A stretch of DNA of 64,000 bases from assembly GCA_949592205.1 (NCBI GenBank), contig CATIUR010000003.1, positions 84,221,001 through 84,285,000 on the forward strand. Reading direction: 5' to 3'. The position numbers were made by a program, and so were the translations under genes. Source of the DNA: Helichrysum umbraculigerum. Taxonomy: Eukaryota > Streptophyta > Magnoliopsida > Asterales > Asteraceae. Positions 11,612 to 22,767 of the stretch are shown here, one piece after another. The notes under the pieces were generated by a model. The model saw only the letters and a list, made by a program, of their open reading frames with translations, had not been told where the DNA came from and ran no database searches. The first letter of the stretch is position 1. Each line of letters starts with the position of its first letter.

Positions 11612-12255
11612 AAGGGGTGAGAAAGAAACTGAATTAACCGAACCATAATCATATTAATCGCTAAAACCGAACCAAATTAACAAAAAATATGGATAACCAA
11701 TGGTTCGGTTGGTTAAATTTGATTAATATGTCAACCATAACCGAATTAACCGAAAACATATATATAAGTTATATGAATCATTTTTTATTACATGTTTAAT
11801 CATATCCTTTAACGTATTCGACTCCTTTCATTGATTTGTTATGTTCATGGCAAAGTCTCAAACTTAAGTGGTGGTAACTGGTAACCCTTTGAATGAAATT
11901 ACGTTAGTCAACAAAGCTTGATAATTTTCTTTCGATTGAAATGACGGAGGCTAACAAAAATACTACGACTTATTTTATTCAACTATGGAATTCAAAAATG
12001 GTTGTTAATTAACATTTACCGTTTTAACCAAAAGCAGAACCGAATCATTTAATTAAACCATTAACCGAACCGCTATTTAACCATGTGTGTTTGTGTTACT
12101 TCGGTTATTACCGTTTTAACCAAAAGCAGAACCGAATCATTTAATTAAACCATTAACCGAACCGCTATTTAACCATAACAGGACGGTTAAAATCCTGAAT
12201 TAACCAATATATCGGTTAAGGGGATAGCTTTAAGGCATAACCGCTCCCGACCCTA
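11612..12255. mobile_element. Degenerate hAT-like element
   Basis: The right end, reverse complemented, reads TAGGGTCGGGAGCGGTTA, and the left end AAGGGGTGAGAAAG resembles the ends of the hAT element at 9484-10326. The interior is filled with the same GGTTAA/TTCGGTT motifs. No 8-bp duplication could be found, so the left boundary is uncertain or eroded. An exact segment of about 67 bp is repeated inside (12017-12083 and 12109-12175). Confidence 0.45.
12017..12175. repeat. Direct duplication, about 67 bp, period 92 bp
   Basis: Two identical blocks, each running from TACCGTTTTAACCAAAAGCA to CCGCTATTTAACCAT, are separated by about 25 bp. Being identical within an otherwise degenerate element, the duplication looks recent. 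Confidence 0.85.
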
Positions 12256-12706
12256 GAATAAACTAGCTATGAAGAAGAGATCAAGAACCTACTTTTATAT
12301 AAATATTGAGAACATGTTGCAGGTTTTTTCTGTTTGTTAACTCATTGTCAGTCTCTTGCTGAAAATCTCTAAAAATTTCCTTAAATTATACATATCCAAA
12401 ACCAATTTTTCTAACAACTCCAGGATGCCCTACTTTGCTTAATCAATTAGATGAAATGAAAAAGTATAACCTACACAAGCATACTAAAGATTCTGATAGT
12501 AAACTAATAAACACCAACAAAGCCATTACCACAATAATACACTTAATATGGTTCATTACACAACAAAAGGAGGAAAACATTCAAATACACCTATAAAATA
12601 ATGGTTCAGAGATTCCACTTGTAAAATAAGGTTAGCAAAATCAATGAAGCAACATCACATAAACCCCACCCACAATTACAAACTCTAAATTAGAGTTTAG
12701 TTTCTA
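12256..12706. other. 3' flank / probable 3' UTR of the HSP20-like gene
   Basis: AT-rich sequence downstream (on minus) of the stop codon at 12707-12709. It probably contains the 3' UTR and poly(A) signals. No other gene is seen. Confidence 0.45.
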
Positions 12707-14218
12707 CTAGGTTAACATACACGCAGTTTGAGAAGAACGAAGACAAACACGAACCTCGTGTTCTTCAGGTCCTACACGGTGTTTGGGCACGATTATCTCA
12801 AGCATAGTTCCTGTATCGTCTCTATAAGCTTCTAACTTTGCATCTTCAGGAATAAGTGTCGGAAGCATGATTTCCCTCACAAAATCCCCAGGAGGGCAGT
12901 GCTCAGGTGCTAAATCCGTCATTTTAAATATTCTGTCTTGTCTTTTCAAAACGGGCCTACAACCCGTACTCACACCAGAAACCTTGACAACCCCTTGCGA
13001 AAGCGTGTTCCTCCATGTAACTTTCACCCTTTGAAGATCAACACAAGGTAAGCTTACCACAATCAAGAAACCCTCTTCGTCTTCGTAAATTGTCTTGGCA
13101 GCTGTCACGGGCCCGTGAGCACTTTTCAACACCCCAGAAATCTCACTAACCCAATGTCGTTCAACATGATGAACATCAAGAACAGAATCAGAGCTTTCGT
13201 CATCATTACAACGAGGAGAGTCGCTCTTCCTTCGTTTACCATTACAATTCGCCAATAAATCCATCCCGTATCCGTTCCCGTTTACATGTCCATTCACATC
13301 ACCATTTCCATGATCCGATAACTGCACCGAATGGTTAAACCCCGAACTACCTAACAATCTCTTGGTTTGTTGTTGTTGATGATGATGATTACCATTTGCC
13401 AGATTGTCCTTCATAACCAAGGGCCGTTCGATCTCAAAATCCGTACTTGGAAGGTTCCTCCACGAACCAAAATCACTCGCTTCAAGAGTAATCGAGAAAT
13501 TAAAATCTCTACCAGTAAGCTCCATCCACCTTCTCCTTTCTTCCTCATCTAATCCCATCAAATTAGGTGAACGAACAACTTCAATCCCATGAACACACTG
13601 CGGATTGGACAAACCTCTATAATGCTTTCTTTGCATTCTATGAGACCTTACGAACCCTTTATCCGCACAAAATGGAAAAGGCTTCTCCCCTTGTCGAGAA
13701 TGCCCGTTCATATAACTCCTCAACTGCATCTTCCCCAACGCGTTCTCCGGCCTTTCCTTAAACGCCCACATGTACATATTCTCCATATCATGTTGAACCA
13801 AGAAAACATCCAATTTCAACTGCGATTTATCGTACCCAGTCTCCCTACTCACCTTATTCTTCTTTGCATTATCATTCAAAGCTGGTTTAAAATAAAAATT
13901 AAAGAAAAACCAAGCCCCCCACATACTATCAAGCCGTTTTGCCGACTTTTTCCCAATTTTTGTAACATTAATATGTGTTTCACTATGATAATGATGCCCA
14001 CCTAATCCCGCATCTAACATATCACACGAATCATTCGGTGGCGGCGGACTAGGTTCCGCCGATAACGGAAGGTTAATATCGGGCGGTAACGTAAGCTCAA
14101 CCGCCCGATTAACCTCCCGTTCAAACAAACTCGAATCCATGGACAAAAAATGATTATTATCCATGGATAAGGTAGTCAACAGATCTCCATTCATTTTCTC
14201 TTTTGCCACCGGCATCAT
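12707..14218 (-). CDS. Alpha-crystallin (HSP20-like) domain protein, IDM3-like
   Basis: An uninterrupted 503-residue frame. The last about 120 residues form an alpha-crystallin fold: a GFLIVVSLP strand near residue 383, RVKVTW, GVVKVSGV, FVREIMLP, LEAYRDDTGTMLEIIVPK, ending with a short tail. The N-terminal 300 residues are specific to a plant family: an acidic/proline start (LPPDINLPL), then DSMWGAWFFFNFYFKP, AFKERPENALG, NGHSRQGE, a basic RSHRMQRKHYRG patch and EERRRWMELTGRDFNF. A low-complexity His/Gln/Asn linker and a KRRKSDSPR nuclear-signal-like patch follow. Canonical small heat-shock proteins are about 150-200 residues, so this is the long single-ACD type. From memory, Arabidopsis IDM2/IDM3, which assist active DNA demethylation with MBD7, have this build. 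Orthology is inference, so no symbol is given. The ATG at 14218 is chosen because no in-frame upstream extension is supported. The gene is intact and single-exon in its coding part. Confidence 0.8.
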   Translation of the reverse strand: MMPVAKEKMNGDLLTTLSMDNNHFLSMDSSLFEREVNRAVELTLPPDINLPLSAEPSPPPPNDSCDMLDAGLGGHHYHSETHINVTKIGKKSAKRLDSMWGAWFFFNFYFKPALNDNAKKNKVSRETGYDKSQLKLDVFLVQHDMENMYMWAFKERPENALGKMQLRSYMNGHSRQGEKPFPFCADKGFVRSHRMQRKHYRGLSNPQCVHGIEVVRSPNLMGLDEEERRRWMELTGRDFNFSITLEASDFGSWRNLPSTDFEIERPLVMKDNLANGNHHHQQQQTKRLLGSSGFNHSVQLSDHGNGDVNGHVNGNGYGMDLLANCNGKRRKSDSPRCNDDESSDSVLDVHHVERHWVSEISGVLKSAHGPVTAAKTIYEDEEGFLIVVSLPCVDLQRVKVTWRNTLSQGVVKVSGVSTGCRPVLKRQDRIFKMTDLAPEHCPPGDFVREIMLPTLIPEDAKLEAYRDDTGTMLEIIVPKHRVGPEEHEVRVCLRSSQTACMLT

Positions 14219-14755
14219 CCGTAGAATTAGTAGCAGTAATAATTATTATATATGAAATTTTTTTTCTAAATCAATCTACTGAATCAAATCAGTCTACGTC
14301 ATAACCAATATGAATAATTGCACATCGGAAACAATTAAAACGTCTCAGATGCATTTCATCAATAAATAATCAGTTTAGTAAGTCAATTAATGATATTATT
14401 ATTATTGTTATTTTAATTGTAATTGAATCAAAGGGGTAAGATTAATGAAACCCTAACCCTAGAAAAGTCAATATATTGATATGAAATTAGGGATAAAATT
14501 GAACGGTACCTGTGAAGACAACGCATCGGATCGAGAGAAATGGATTGAGGGAAAGAAAAGTGTTAATGGAAGATTGGTGTTAATGGAAGATAGAGATATA
14601 TTATTATAAAGAAGGTTGAGTGTGTGTGTTTTGTAGGTGTGTTTAGTGTGTGTGGGAGCTGGTGGGGAAGAAACACCTTCACCGGTTGAAGCCATCCGGG
14701 TTTTGTTGCGAATTGTGACAGCTGAAATTTAACGCCGTTTAACCCTCCGTTTAGG
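14219..14755 (-). other. Probable 5' UTR exon and intron of the HSP20-like gene
   Basis: On the minus strand a good donor, CAG|GTACC, lies at about 14511. Possible acceptors ending in TAG (TTTAG or AGTAG) lie at about 14260-14275, just before ATG 14218. Exon 1 would run from about 14755 to 14512. A 75-codon open frame inside it (14695-14468) runs across the donor and is probably untranslated leader. It could be an upstream ORF if the intron is retained. This is inferred from splice-site appearance only. Confidence 0.45.
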
Positions 14756-14779
14756 CGTTTACTTGCTACAACGGTACTC

Positions 14780-14788
14780 TATATAAAA
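14780..14788 (-). promoter_or_regulatory. Candidate TATA box of the HSP20-like gene
   Basis: On minus the sequence reads TTTATATA, about 30 bp before the inferred transcription start near 14755 and the predicted 5' UTR exon. Confidence 0.45.
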
Positions 14789-14813
14789 ATAAGGTAAATA
14801 AACATGTCTATTA

Positions 14814-15009
14814 TTCCCTCTATTCGACAAAAAAAAGTCCACCTTACTATTTTAAATTGTCCCAAATAAGTGTTCACTTTTATGTTACAATCAATCGAAA
14901 AAGACTTTAGCGGGCTGACATGTAATTTGATTGATGAAAAGTATAGTTAGTGAAAAATCCTAAAATTATGTGCAAAAACAAAATTGACACTTTGACTGAA
15001 ACGAAGAAA
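14814..15009. mobile_element. Stowaway-like MITE (196 bp)
   Basis: The left end TTCCCTCTATTCGAC and the reverse complement of the right end, TTTCTTCGTTTCAGTC, resemble diverged CTCCCTCCGTC Stowaway ends. The dinucleotide TA flanks both sides (14812-14813 and 15010-15011). It sits about 25 bp upstream of the candidate TATA box of the HSP20-like gene. Confidence 0.5.
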
Positions 15010-15011
15010 TA

Positions 15012-15422
15012 CTATCCTGACCACTTTTTTTTTTGTCCCTTCAAATAGTAATCGTACTTGTAAAAAATATGTAATAAAAATCATTTAACTCACAAGTTTA
15101 CAATTAGTCAACCATTTTACCTTTTGAAAATTTCAATCAAACGCTTAAATATAAGAGTAAAATTAACATTCACTAACAGATATTCTACATATCTCAAATA
15201 TTGTAAATTTGTTGAATGATAAATATACTATTCTTTTTATGTATACATCAATTGTGATAAATATACTATTTTGGTGTAGTAAAGTAATCAAAATAAAGTA
15301 TATTTATCACCACTCATAAATAAAGGCCTATATTTTTTAGATTTCACTTAAGTTGTTTACTTGTGTTGATAAATTTTGAAGTGACAAATTACATTGAAAT
15401 ATACCCAAGAAAAACGTATACA
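15012..15422. other. Intergenic stretch, nothing recognised
   Basis: AT-rich spacer with no supported gene or repeat boundaries. Confidence 0.5.
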
Positions 15423-15553
15423 AGACCAATGCCATTGGCATTCGTCGGCTTCAACCGACGAAGCCATGGCTTTCATCACTGATGGCACGACTTCTTCTTC
15501 TCTTTCGTCACTTGCTGCTTTGTCGGCTAACCGAAGAAAGGAATGAGGTTTCG

Positions 15554-18343
15554 TGTGACACCCGTCAAATTAGGACTAGTTATTAGTTCCTAATCATTTA
15601 GAAATACATGTAATTAGTACTATGTATTAGGCTAATTGTGTGTATCAATATATATATTGATGAATATATATCAGTACGCGATTATATTAAATCGTGCATT
15701 ATCATATCGGCCAAATTCCGATTCATTTATATGGACGTTGGTGAACCTATTTTATTAAGTAATATGAAATTATTTAACAACATTATTAATTCCTAAATAT
15801 TATTTCGATAATACTTTATAAGTATTTCGTATCGTATAAAACACTCATGGCGCCCAAAAATGCATGATTCGTGCCCAACAATCAAAACCAACCAAAGTTA
15901 TACTTTCATAACTTCAAGTAAAGTATTTTGATAAAATACTTCCACTATAAATATTGAAAGTTGTATCGAAAAGCAAAACGTCTAGTTTAAACGTCATGAT
16001 ATGTAATAATCGTAAAACGATTACACAAAATATCACTAACACTTTGCCAAAACATTTTATAAATGTTTCCAAATATTTATAAACCATGGGAACAAGATCC
16101 ACAAAACGTGGATCTTGTTGAGGAAGTTTCTTGACTTTAACCACCACCATCATCCCATCTCTCTTCATTCAATCACCAACTCAATCTCTCTCATTCTCTC
16201 TCTGATCTCTGATCTTTCTCTCTCTAAAATCAGCCACTTTCACCACCATAATTCACCATCAAAACCTCTTTGGATCATCAAGTCGATTGAAGCAAAAACG
16301 ATCACGAGAACGCGAGCTACGCTTCCACCTTTTCGGATTCTTCATTCGATCATTGTAAGAATCCCGACACTTTCGTAAAATACTTGTATTATGTTTATAT
16401 AGATGATATATTGTTCATACAACTTGTTAATGTCCAAATCTAAATCTTAAAAACGTTTTTCATAAGTATGTATGTATGACAGATTCTGTCTCTCAAAAAC
16501 AGTCCCACAAAATCGTTAATATCTCGAGCTCTAAGATGAGTTAGACAACCAATTTTTTTTTAAAAGTTGCGTATTGAAAAGAGCTACAACTTTCGTGTTT
16601 TACATTTTTTCCATATCTGTACGGATTTAAGTATAGAAGCTGATCTTTGAATGTTACTCGTTTCCGAACCAAATCCGACTACCTTTCATGTTGATTTTTG
16701 TTAAAAATAGTAGATGAACTTATAAAATTACCATAAAGTGCAGATTTACACTAGACCCATAGGGGAACATCTGTGATTTTTGGTGGGTCTTGGTTTGGAC
16801 TAAAAAGTGTAGAAAACGAGAGGTTTGTTGAGTCAAAAATCACACGTTTATAACTAACAGGGGCAACACTTTTATAACTAACAGGGGCAACACGTTTATA
16901 ACTAACAGGGGCAACACTTTTATAACTAACAGGGGCAACACTTTTATAACTAACAGGGGCAACACGTTTATAACTAACAGGGGCAACACTTTTATAACTA
17001 ACAGGGGCAACACTTTTATAACTAACAGGGGCAACACGTTTATAACTAACAGGGGCAACACTTTTATAACTAACAGGGGCAACACGTTTATAACTAACAG
17101 GGGCAACACTTTTATAACTAACAGGGGCAACATGTTTATAACTAACAGGGGCAACACATTTATAACTAACAGAGGCAACAAGATTATAACTAGAATTGGT
17201 AACAACTAGTAATCACGTAAGACAACAACACAACAACACATGACCTATAAGAATACTAAACACTTCAAATACACTTTACAAGTATTTCATTTCAACATTT
17301 CAATAATAACGTTTTGAGATTATTATTACAATTAATCACCAACGAGCCGTATACGATTTTCACAACTTTAAACATAAACATTAACCAAAGTATTTGGAAA
17401 TAACTAGTTGAGGGAACAACTAGCATAGATGGTCTGTAAAGTCATCTAATCAAATAAAACCTTGCGCGTCTAAGACGCCCTGCAGGTTTCAGTCGATTGA
17501 ACGACATCATTTGTCTTGTAAACCATCATTTGTGCTTGATAGCATCTCATTAGGCTCAGGTGAGTCTCATAGCCCCTTTTTAAATGCTTTTACCTAGGGG
17601 TGAGATACATGCTCATTTTGTTTTACATCTGAACACAAGTATCAAAACATCGATATATATTACATGAGTTAAAATCATCTAATCATTTTAAGTCCTCATA
17701 GCATAGTTTGGTAATACTTGTAGCGTGAATGTTAGTGTATGGATCCATATGGGACTGACAATCCCCGTCCGGGTCAGCAAGCACTGACTGGTCAAAACGG
17801 ACGCATTATCATTTGTTCATACGTATGTTGATTAGGCATACGCATAGAGGCACCCTCGCTCAGGCACTTAATTGTGATCCTGACATCTCAGTTAAGCTCA
17901 GACTATGTGCTCATGACTTTATATACATTATATTTGATTAATTTCAAACATCATTATTAAATCTTGTGGTTCATACATCATATCTTATCATTAAACCTGT
18001 GAGCTCACCAGCTTTATAGCTGACCTTTTAGCATGTATTCTCAGGTTCTCAGCAGCAGTAGGACTGCCATTCAGGATGCCCATTAGTTCGAGTCGCATAC
18101 AGACATCAAGAGATTGTCATGCATTACTATATTTTGTATAATTTAGTTATGCCATAGAATCTCTATCATTTGAACTCAAGGGCTTTTGTAAACTATATTA
18201 TAACGGTGTAAAACCTTTATTTTATCAATGTAATTGTAAACGACGCATGTAGTGGTCGTTCATTATGTAATCTGGTGCTTTGTGTATTGATTAGTCGCGC
18301 CCCGAACCGACCCGCTTCCGCAGCATAATTTGGGGGTGCGACA
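15554..18343 (+). mobile_element. Solo LTR of a Tekay-like chromovirus (2,790 bp)
   Basis: It begins TGTGACACCCG and ends GGGGTGCGACA, with a perfect 5-bp target duplication TTTCG at 15549-15553 and 18344-18348. No internal region is present, so this is a product of LTR-LTR recombination. Segments such as TTGGTTTGGACTAAAA and AGAAAACGAGAGG match the LTR of the element at 26585-53754 (around 43920-43960, reverse orientation). That places it in the same clade but a different subfamily. Its distinguishing feature is the 24-bp tandem array at 16843-17190. Confidence 0.9.
16843..17190 (+). repeat. 24-bp minisatellite inside the solo LTR, about 14 copies
   Basis: The unit contains AACTAACAGGGGCAAC followed by ACTTTTAT or ACGTTTAT. 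Because 24 is divisible by three, all frames stay open. The 121-codon minus frame with a repeating LPLLVIKV octapeptide is therefore a by-product of the repeat. The last units are diverged. In the related LTR of the 26585-53754 element this array is absent. Confidence 0.95.
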
Positions 18344-18599
18344 TTTCGTGCGGGCCCAGCTTATATTTAATGCATTGTTATTTTTTGTTTAGTGCATGTA
18401 AATGTAGGTATATTGGTAAATGTGGAGCCCAAAAATTGAAGTAACAAAACCACCATTGACATCCTTGTGTCTTTCTTTCGTCGGTTTTTGATGTGCCGAT
18501 GTAGCACAACTGACGAAAGAAGTGACGAAACCACGGTTGAGAGTGGTCTAAAGGAGTTCTTGTAGGTTATTCTCTTAGATGATGACCGCGATTCTGTTA

Positions 18600-18850
18600 C
18601 TTCCTCCGTCCTACTTTAAATGTACACAACAATTATTTTTAGATTTAAGATATATATTGGATAAATATCACTTTTGCACTTATACTCAGTAAGTTTGACT
18701 CGAATTTTTAAGAAATAAATGATTTTGAGTAATAAATGAGGGTAAAATTGAGAGTTTAGTGATTTTTAGCAGTTATTTTTTGCAAGTAAACAATCTTTTT
18801 TAAGACAAACAAAAATAATAATGTGAACATTTACAATGAGATGGAACGAG
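18600..18850. mobile_element. Stowaway-like MITE (251 bp)
   Basis: The left end CTTCCTCCGTCCTACTTTAA and the reverse-complemented right end CTCGTTCCATCTCATTGTAA form an imperfect inverted repeat with TA on both sides (18598-18599 and 18851-18852). No coding capacity. Confidence 0.65.
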
Positions 18851-18852
18851 TA

Positions 18853-19235
18853 TAATTTTTGACTAGTACAGATACAAACAATACACTTCTAATAAAGAAT
18901 TATATTTAGCAAAATCCGTAAGTGTATCATATTGTAAACATAACCCACTTAATATATACAAGCACAACACCTTTTGCTTATAGTACAAGTACATCATAGC
19001 ATAAATTTAGTGTATGAATCACTTTTTTTCTTTATTTTTATATATCAGCTTCCATGCGAGTATATTATAGATAAACACGACCACACTTACTAGATTATGC
19101 CATTGTAAACCATAAACTTCCCGGTGTAAATTTCCCTCTATGAACACACTCACTCATAAATAATTTACAGAAAATCTTCGACAAATGACATATCTTACTA
19201 TATCTACTAATCAAATACATGCGCATGTTTATTTA
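18853..19235. other. Intergenic spacer, nothing recognised
   Basis: No gene, RNA or repeat boundary recognised. Confidence 0.5.
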
Positions 19236-19640
19236 TGTAAGACCTTAGATAAATTTCACATCGACCGTAGACATGAGAGATCTTGGATTTACAAGGTAAT
19301 ATAAAAATTCTCTTAATCAGACACATTGCGTTTTGGGGCCACAAAAACAACGGATCTCGTGAGAACTCTGCAATTAAGCATTCTCGAGAGCGAGTAGTAT
19401 TAGTACGGGTGACCTCTTGGCAAATCATCGTGTGGTCACAAGAAAAGTTATACGCCTGCGAGCAAAGCGGACAATATTGTGGGTATAGTAAGACCGGATG
19501 TTACAAATGCTATCAGAGCGACTCATGTGTCGTTCGTGATGGTGGGTAAACATCATCGAGGACGATGAGTCCCAAGGGAGGGTGTCTATAACACCTTAGG
19601 ATGTGGACATGAGAGATCTTGAATTTATAAGATAAATCTT
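19236..19640 (+). mobile_element. Cassandra-type TRIM retrotransposon with degraded 3' LTR
   Basis: The 5' LTR runs from about 19236 (TGTAAGACCTTAG) to 19505 (GATGTTACA), 270 bp. It is followed by a primer-binding site, TGCTATCAGAGCG, at 19508-19520, one mismatch from the initiator-Met tRNA complement. A very short internal segment of about 60 bp ends in a purine tract AAGGGAGGG. The 3' LTR starts at 19583 (TGTCTATAACACCTTAG) and repeats GACATGAGAGATCTTG from the 5' LTR. After about 19640 the 3' LTR similarity is lost. The LTR contains 5S rRNA-like sequence, the defining feature of Cassandra elements. No protein is encoded, as is usual for TRIMs. Confidence 0.82.
19351..19440 (+). promoter_or_regulatory. 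5S rRNA-derived segment with pol III internal promoter
   Basis: GAGAACTCTGCAATTAAGC, then GAGCGAGTAGTATTAGTACG, then GGGTGACCTCTTGG align with the middle and 3' part of plant 5S rRNA, including A-box-like and C-box positions. It lies inside the Cassandra LTR, so it is not an independent 5S rRNA gene. The 5' third of 5S is not recognisable. Confidence 0.8.
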
Positions 19641-21438
19641 TCACTTACCAGCCAAAACATCTTATCCCGTTTAATTAAGTTATCACTTTGTAAAATAAGT
19701 TAAAATGTTTTGTGAGTTTAGAATTTTAATTCTCAATAATAATATATCAAAGTTAATAAAAAAAAAAACGCCAAATCAACTGTTGGAAACTTGGAACTTA
19801 TTGAGTTGCTAAAGCTGAATTGTAAGATTGAGACTAAAAAGTTGGACCACTTATATTCTTAAATAGTAGTACATTGTAAGTTACTAGGATTCCTATATAA
19901 TTTTAAATGACAATAATTCAACCATATTTTGAATGGTTGGACTAACTTTCAATACATAGAACCTAGCTTCCCAGAAACTAACCCAAATAATGACATTTAT
20001 TTAGTCTTGTTAGTTGTTACCTCCCTTGTAATTTACTTAATTATTGTTGACTTGGATCACACACATTCTCCTTTTCAATTATTATCACTAATTTATTTAA
20101 TAAACTATCTATTCTTGTTTCTAATCTCTAATTAAATTAAACTTTAGCAGATGAAATCCACATGTCCCACTTTGGATGTAAAAAACCGTTCACTACAAAA
20201 AGTTGATACGTACGTGTTTCTTCGAATGTTGTCAACATAACTAACTCTATTTGAGAGCATAAATGAATGAAAATAAGGGCTTGTATGATTTTTATGAATA
20301 AATTATAATAAAAGAAATAAAATAACGATATAATACGGAGTGTATAGAGTTTAGCTAAACATGATTCAATAAATATATCATATTTCATGTTTGTAGCCTT
20401 TAATTGATGGATGATCGGAGTAGCATGGACCAAGTTGAAAGCACAACCTACATACGTAGCAAGTATATATAATTACTATCTAACCACGTATCTAAAGATG
20501 TAATTGGCACCAAGAAGGCCTATTGGTTGTCGTCCTGATATCATCACAAAAGGTCTCATGTTAAAACCTATCCATTTCTTACACCACCATGGCTCCTCCA
20601 TTAGAAAAGTGTAGAACACTCTTGTACATAGTAGATGGTAGAGATTTATAGCGGATGAATACTAGTCATTGCTCTACTTTGATCTTGGCCATTATTTTTG
20701 AATTTGGAGTAATATAAATAGGTGATGCCTCATTTGACACATCATACCTCAAATTAGCTCTCTTGTAGCCACTTGTAAGTTTTATCTAATAATCATATCA
20801 TTTCTTTCATTCTACTGGTTCTTTCTCTTGTACTCTCTTTAGTTGCTTGAATCATTGGTTGTTTTGAGCAAGTCTTACTTAGTCGAGACTAAGGCCACAC
20901 ACTGAGCTTATTGAGATAAGGCCGTGACAATGAACCCAATTTTTAAAAGGTCTGATAAGAGATAAAAACGCCACTTGCGAAAAAATATTTGTTGGTGTTG
21001 TATTTGACACAAGTTGTGTTACATGTTTAAGATAGTTGAACGATCGAACTTAAACCATTCGCAACCGTAACATCAAAACGTTCATTTTTCAGGTGCCACA
21101 TCAGCATAACACCACAACACCATTTTTATCACGTACAATGGTAACACAAGAACGCCCATTTTTGCCCCCTATGACCCACTAATTAAATTTAATTTTCATT
21201 TATTTAATAAACTAAATACATTTTAATTAATTAATTAATTAATACAATATATTAATTAAATAAAATACACTTTATAAAATTAAAAGTATTTAATTAAAAT
21301 TTAACAAATAACCAAATTGTTATATCCCCAGTTAGTAAATCTTAGCTTCACCTCCCCGGCCTTTGAGTTATTTTTCATAAATAAAAGCTTTCCGAATCTA
21401 AAAAAAAAACACTACAAGAGAGAACTATATTAACTATC
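19641..21438. other. Intergenic stretch with one orphan promoter-like signal
   Basis: No supported ORF. Near 20711 a TATAAATAGG box is followed about 60 bp later by a donor-like GTAAGTTTT, which could be a non-coding exon or a relic. Poly-A/T and TTAATTAATTAA runs are common at 21190-21300. Confidence 0.4.
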
Positions 21439-22336
21439 TGTAACACCCGTCAAATTAGGACTAGTAATTAGTGCCTAATCATACGTTAATACATGTAATT
21501 AGTTCTGTGTTAGGCAAATTAATGTATCGAATTATATATATTGTTGAATATATACGAAAATGCGATTTGGTTAAATCGTACGCAATTTAAATCGAATGTA
21601 TTTCGATTCAATTTAATACGGACGTTGGTGACCAACTTTATTAAATTACGCTTTTATGTCAAAAATATTATTGTGATAATATTTCGTATTCATTCGTATC
21701 GTACAAACAGAACTTACACGATTTAAAATATTAAAACGCGCAAACTAAATAAACAAACTTACATTTTATAACTCAAATATAAATTGAATTGTAAAGTATT
21801 TAACTAAAACATCGCGTAATAAATTGTATTTTAAAACTTACCATTTAATATGAAAAATAGTTGTTCAAAAAGTTAAAAGACGGAGAAAACGAACACCACG
21901 CGGAGCGCGGGGTGAAAACCGAAAAGTGGGGATAACCTCCCACTTCTCATTTTCTTTCCTCATTTCTTTCACTTTCTCCTTTTCTCTCTCTTTTTCCTCT
22001 CTTTTTCTTTCAACTCACCAAACACACCAAACTCACAAAATCGACAAATAACACCATTATACGCACTCGTATCATCAATATTTTTAGAGATTCACGACCA
22101 CCTCGCGACGATCTACAACGCTATCTTTCCGGATTTTCATTTCGGCAATTTGTAAGTTTCCGACAAAATCTCGAAATCTCTCGATTCTTAGTATTTTTCA
22201 ATTGTAGTTGTTATTATCACTTGTATATGTCCATTACAATGTATAGAACACGATTTTATAGCCTAAAAACGTGTTTAAAACGGATTTTTGGCCGGAAAAA
22301 CGTTAACAGCCGGACTTTCTGGGCTGGTGTTCATCC

Positions 22337-22640
22337 ATGCGACACAAGCATTGTGTCGCATGTTGTGTCGTATTTCCCATGTTATGTCGTATAAAACCTA
22401 CTATGTCGCACCTTGTGTCGTACCAAAGAATTTGTATCGTAAGTTTTGCGACACAACCACTATGTCGTATTCTATGTCGTATTTTCATACGACACAATCA
22501 CTATGTCGCTGTTGAATCAGCATCTCGCATCTATGCGACACAACCATTGTGTCGCATAGACATTGTGTCGCATTCCTATGCGACACAACCCTTTTGTCGC
22601 ATGACAAACTTTTGTGTCGCATATTGTGTCGCAAAACACA
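22337..22640. repeat. Array of palindromic TGTGTCGCA/TGCGACACA motifs
   Basis: Motifs such as TGCGACACAACC and ATTGTGTCGCAT occur many times in both orientations in about 300 bp, with variants CATACGACACA and TATGTCGTA. Neighbouring inverse copies can pair into hairpins. The same GTGTCGC core recurs in the unrelated elements described at 27725, 33247, 33775 and 52335. Confidence 0.9.
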
Positions 22641-22767
22641 GAAAACTCAGATTTTTACTAAGTGTCGAGACCTAAAATTTATCACTCGATTTTACCCGAA
22701 TTCAGATCCCAGATGCGTTTTTCGTCAAAGCAATATAGTAGAAATAAAAATTTTCCAAGCTGACCTG

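Larger units (their letters stand above)
15423..18550. mobile_element. Small DNA element split by the solo LTR
   Basis: Removing the solo LTR (15554-18343) joins 15423-15553 to 18349-18550. The joined piece of about 330 bp has inverted-looking ends (AGACCAATGCCATTGG, and reverse-complement right AGACCACTCTCAACCG). It also has mirrored internal GTCACTTCTTTCGTC-like and CCGACGAA motifs. The ends fit a PIF/Harbinger-like MITE, but the target duplication is not clean. Confidence 0.35.

Noticed and set aside
13367..14005. Open frames on the plus strand opposite the HSP20-like gene
   Set aside because: Shadow frames of the coding sequence on minus; no domain.
16840..17205. 121-codon frame with repeating LPLLVIKV octapeptides
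   Set aside because: A by-product of the 24-bp tandem repeat inside a solo LTR; no start context, no reason for translation.
19351..19440. A free-standing 5S rRNA gene
   Set aside because: Only the middle and 3' part of 5S is present, diverged, and it lies inside LTR-like sequence followed by a primer-binding site; better explained as Cassandra.
22337..22640. Regular short repeats resembling a CRISPR array
   Set aside because: Units are degenerate, occur in both orientations, have no constant spacer length and sit inside a plant LTR. The same holds for the other GTGTCGC arrays.
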